Positions 61,339 through 64,000 of a stretch of 64,000 nt of DNA are shown in pieces. The notes beneath the pieces are model-generated. The model worked only from the letters and a program-made list of their open reading frames with translations. It had not been told where the DNA came from and made no database searches. Every line of letters starts with the position of its first letter. Within the stretch, counting starts at the first letter, position 1. The DNA is from Flagellimonas spongiicola (lineage in GTDB: Bacteria; Bacteroidota; Bacteroidia; Flavobacteriales; Flavobacteriaceae), in NCBI RefSeq assembly GCF_023502425.1, contig NZ_JAMFMA010000001.1, positions 496,001 through 560,000 of the forward strand, written 5' to 3'. The position numbers and the translations under genes are program-made.

Positions 61339-64000
61339 TTAGTCCTCTAAAAGGCTTTCATTGAATTCGTATTCCTTATAGTTTACCTTGAATAGGACAC
61401 TGTAGAGTGCAGGAATAAACAACAGGGTGATAATAGTACCGAACAACAAGCCGATCATTATACTAACTGCCATTCCTTCCCACATTTCACCGCCACTTAC
61501 GTAAAGTGGAATTAAGCCCAAAACCGTTGTAAATGTTGCTAAAAGAATAGGTCTGAAACGTTGAAGGCAAGCAGCAATTACCGAATCTTGTTCGGAACGT
61601 TTCAATTCGTTCCGTTCAATCTCCATCCGGTCTATTAATACAATAGCGTTGTTGATTACAATACCGGCCAAGGAAATAACACCCAAAAATGGCATAAACC
61701 CAAAAGGTTCTTGGAAGACCAAAAGTCCTATGACAACTCCAATTATTGCCAAGGGGATGGTTAATACCACCATACTCATTTTTCGGAACGAGTTGAATTG
61801 GATAATCAATAACAAAACAATGATAAACCCGGATATTGGTAAAAATCCTATAACTGAGCCCATATTCTCTGCGGTACTTTCCGCATCTCCACCAAATTTA
61901 TACGTATATCTTTCTGGCCAGTTGCCTACTTGTTCTTCCATCCATGGACGTATTTCGGCAGTAACTTGCGAGGCATTTCCACCTTCACGTAGCTCACTAC
62001 TGATAACTATGGTGCGTTTTAAATCCAATCTTTTGATTTTAGCGTATTGCCAGTCAGGAACTATAGTGGCTACTTGCAACAGTGGAATACTTTTCCCAGA
62101 GTTTTGGGCATATATGTTCAAGGTTTCCAAAGATGCCAAAGTCTGTTGTTGACTATCACCACTACGCATCAATATTGGTATTGATTTGTCGTTTTCACGA
62201 TACTCCCCTGTTTGAAACCCGTCTAGGACAGTTTGCAAAGAAGTGGCTATATCCGAGTTGGTTATACCTGCGGATTGCGCTCTGTTTTGGTCAATTTGAA
62301 TCAAGAACTTCTTACTTTTTGGCCCCCAATCATCCTTGACGTTTTTGGTTGAGGGAATACTGGAAAGGCGCAGTTTGACTGCTTCAGCAATATTTGAAAG
62401 CTCATCTGGGTCAGCTCCAGAAACTTTAATTTCAATCGGAGTTCCTCCGCCCCCGCTTCCAAGTAAGCCTACTTTAACATCGGCATTTGGAAAATTACTG
62501 AAGGCATAGCCATCCAACTTTGCAACGATTTCGTTGTTTTCATTAAATGAAGTGGTATTTACCAGTATATGGGCATAGTTTGAATTGGCCTCATCTGGAT
62601 TGTAACCTAGATCATAACTTTCTGGTCCCTCCCCGATATAGGATGACCAACTCGTAACCCCTTTGGTTCTATTTGCATTCACTTTTAGGGAATCGCTCAG
62701 GTAATTTTCAATATGGGCTACTACATCTTGGGTACTTTCTATGCGCGTTCCCTCCGGTAAATTTATGTCAATGGTAATCATGTTCCTATCACTATCTGGG
62801 AAGAACACAAATGCAATCTTTGTAAAACCATATAATGATGCAATGAAAGCAAGAAAAATAAAACCAATGACCTTGTATTTGTTTGATAGTGCAAGTAAAA
62901 TCAGGTTTTTGTAGTAGGCCTTCATACTTGCAATAATCCTGTCCACCAAACTGGGATTATTCTCGCCTCCATCATTCCCTTTCAAGAACATGTAACAGAA
63001 CAGTGTAATTACGGAAAGCGCAATGATCCAAGAAGATATCAAGGCTATACTGATGACCACGAAAATTGGCCCGACAATATCTCCCATTGTGGTAGGAGAG
63101 AGGTAAAAAGCCAAGAAGGCTGCAGAGGTGGTTAACGTGGAAATCAACAATGGCATCCATAACTCGGAAAAAGCCTCAGTGGCTGCCTGCTTTTTGGCTA
63201 TGCCTTTTTCTAATTTCACCATTATGGTTTCGGCCACTACGATAGCATTGTCCACAAGCATTCCCAGTGCCATGATCAATGCAGCCAAGGTAACTTGGTT
63301 GAGCCCCACATTGATAAGTCCCATGACCATTAAGGTCATGATGGTTGCAATTGGAATGAGACTGGCAATTACGAATCCAGTTCGAATTCCTAGAAACACA
63401 AGCATAACTAAAAGCACAATGCTAATGGACTGTAATAGGTTGACCATAAAGTCGCTCACCTTCACATCGATATAATCGTCCAAAGAGGAAACACGCGTTA
63501 ATTCCAGGCCAACAGGTAAGCGGCCCTGCCAATCTGCAACAACGAGATTGATTTGTTCACCGAGGGTTACAACATTCTTGTTCTCTTTTAGATTCACGTG
63601 CATGGTAAGAGCGTTTTTACCATCTACACTCACAATTTGTTTAGGAGGGTCAATATATCCTTTAGTGACATTGGTAATATCACCCAACTTAACCAATTGT
63701 GATCCATCACCTACGGCCACTAACATATTGCTGATGTCATCCACCGAGTTGAAGTTTCCGGTCGGTTCCAAGATGATTCGCTCATCACCGACATTGATTT
63801 GACCTCCTGAATTCAGAATGTTGGTTACAGAAATACTCTGCTGTAATTTGGAAGCGGATAATCCGTATTCCTTCAGTCTACTATTGTCAAATTCGATAAA
63901 TACACGTTCATCCTGTATCCCTCCGATTTCAACTTTAGCCGCATCTGGTAATTTGATTAGATCGTCTTTGATATCATCTGCATATTCCTTCATTTCGGCA
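61339..64000 (-). CDS. RND family efflux transporter permease (AcrB/MexB-like), 5' end outside the window
   Basis: At least 886 residues are present and the frame is open to the right edge, so the first 150 or so residues are missing. Visible: porter segments (EIKVSGADPDELSNIAEAVK), transmembrane helix 4 region ALIMALGMLVDNAIVVAE with the RND Asp relay, ATEAFSELWMPLLISTLTTS, and the second half with GIVINNAIVLIDRMEIE and RFRPILLATFTTVLGLIP. It looks like a broad hydrophobic-substrate (HAE-1/HAE-2-like) rather than a clear metal exporter. Adaptor and outer-membrane genes would lie beyond the window. Confidence 0.92.
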   Translation of the reverse strand, partial: AEMKEYADDIKDDLIKLPDAAKVEIGGIQDERVFIEFDNSRLKEYGLSASKLQQSISVTNILNSGGQINVGDERIILEPTGNFNSVDDISNMLVAVGDGSQLVKLGDITNVTKGYIDPPKQIVSVDGKNALTMHVNLKENKNVVTLGEQINLVVADWQGRLPVGLELTRVSSLDDYIDVKVSDFMVNLLQSISIVLLVMLVFLGIRTGFVIASLIPIATIMTLMVMGLINVGLNQVTLAALIMALGMLVDNAIVVAETIMVKLEKGIAKKQAATEAFSELWMPLLISTLTTSAAFLAFYLSPTTMGDIVGPIFVVISIALISSWIIALSVITLFCYMFLKGNDGGENNPSLVDRIIASMKAYYKNLILLALSNKYKVIGFIFLAFIASLYGFTKIAFVFFPDSDRNMITIDINLPEGTRIESTQDVVAHIENYLSDSLKVNANRTKGVTSWSSYIGEGPESYDLGYNPDEANSNYAHILVNTTSFNENNEIVAKLDGYAFSNFPNADVKVGLLGSGGGGTPIEIKVSGADPDELSNIAEAVKLRLSSIPSTKNVKDDWGPKSKKFLIQIDQNRAQSAGITNSDIATSLQTVLDGFQTGEYRENDKSIPILMRSGDSQQQTLASLETLNIYAQNSGKSIPLLQVATIVPDWQYAKIKRLDLKRTIVISSELREGGNASQVTAEIRPWMEEQVGNWPERYTYKFGGDAESTAENMGSVIGFLPISGFIIVLLLIIQFNSFRKMSMVVLTIPLAIIGVVIGLLVFQEPFGFMPFLGVISLAGIVINNAIVLIDRMEIERNELKRSEQDSVIAACLQRFRPILLATFTTVLGLIPLYVSGGEMWEGMAVSIMIGLLFGTIITLLFIPALYSVLFKVNYKEYEFNESLLED

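Noticed and set aside
61649..62152. 167-codon plus-strand frame inside the RND permease
   Set aside because: Antisense to a conserved RND coding region; repeated shadow frames are common opposite membrane proteins.

Overview
This 64 kb window is chromosomal DNA of a member of the Bacteroidota, almost certainly a marine-type Flavobacteriaceae; the genus cannot be fixed from what I can see. The evidence is: gliding and type IX secretion markers (a GldI fragment and a 2772-residue SprB-repeat adhesin with a gliding-motility C-terminal domain); Bacteroidota promoter boxes of the form TAnnTTTG; the family-typical long LepB; the glucosamine-6-phosphate deaminase fused to a LmbE domain; an ATP-cone on the small ribonucleotide reductase subunit; and many lipoproteins and DUF families known mainly from this phylum. 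Coding density is high. I see no insertion sequence, prophage, CRISPR array or toxin-antitoxin module.

Layout. 0-5 kb: gldI (cut by the window edge) coupled to a DHH oligoribonuclease, a PhoD-like lipoprotein, ndk, a GNAT enzyme, and a recF-lipoprotein-DUF721 operon. 5-11.4 kb (+): TPR membrane protein, ribH, a small membrane protein, mutL, two tandem rhomboids and an endonuclease/phosphatase-fold protein. 11.4-17.2 kb (-): parA-parB-DUF5683-dapB-lepB-wbqC-like-DUF6122. 17.3-25.4 kb: propionyl-CoA to succinyl-CoA genes as two divergent operons, with udk, an ftsB-like gene and the two methylmalonyl-CoA mutase subunits on one side and biotin carrier, biotin carboxylase and carboxyltransferase on the other. 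25.5-26.7 kb: a Bcr/CflA exporter. 26.7-36 kb: a peptidoglycan-recycling cluster (anmK, GH3 N-acetylglucosaminidase, AmpG-like permease, GH10-like lipoprotein, nagB-LmbE fusion, then divergent DeoR regulator and murQ).

36-46.6 kb: PQQ-type sugar dehydrogenase, the giant type IX secreted SprB-repeat protein, tRNA-Pro(GGG) with a duplicated 3' end 138 bp downstream, and mog. 47-51.2 kb: nrdB (with ATP-cone), nrdA (without one) and a KDG-kinase-like gene. 51-60.2 kb: an envelope-related accessory region of lipoproteins and secreted proteins of unknown function built around a LytS/LytR two-component system and an HtrA-type protease. 60-64 kb: a membrane class III cyclase and an RND efflux permease cut by the window end.

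The most unexpected signal is in the 53-60 kb region. Three promoters flanking the LytS/LytR operon each carry a pair of direct repeats (consensus about GGTCACTTCAC) spaced exactly 21 bp, and in two of them the proximal repeat lies exactly 45 bp before the -7 box. This is the architecture expected of LytTR-family operators and suggests a compact, undescribed envelope regulon made of an acidic two-repeat protein, a DUF6515 protein, an Arg/Asp-rich coiled-coil protein, a 44-residue peptide and a lipoprotein.
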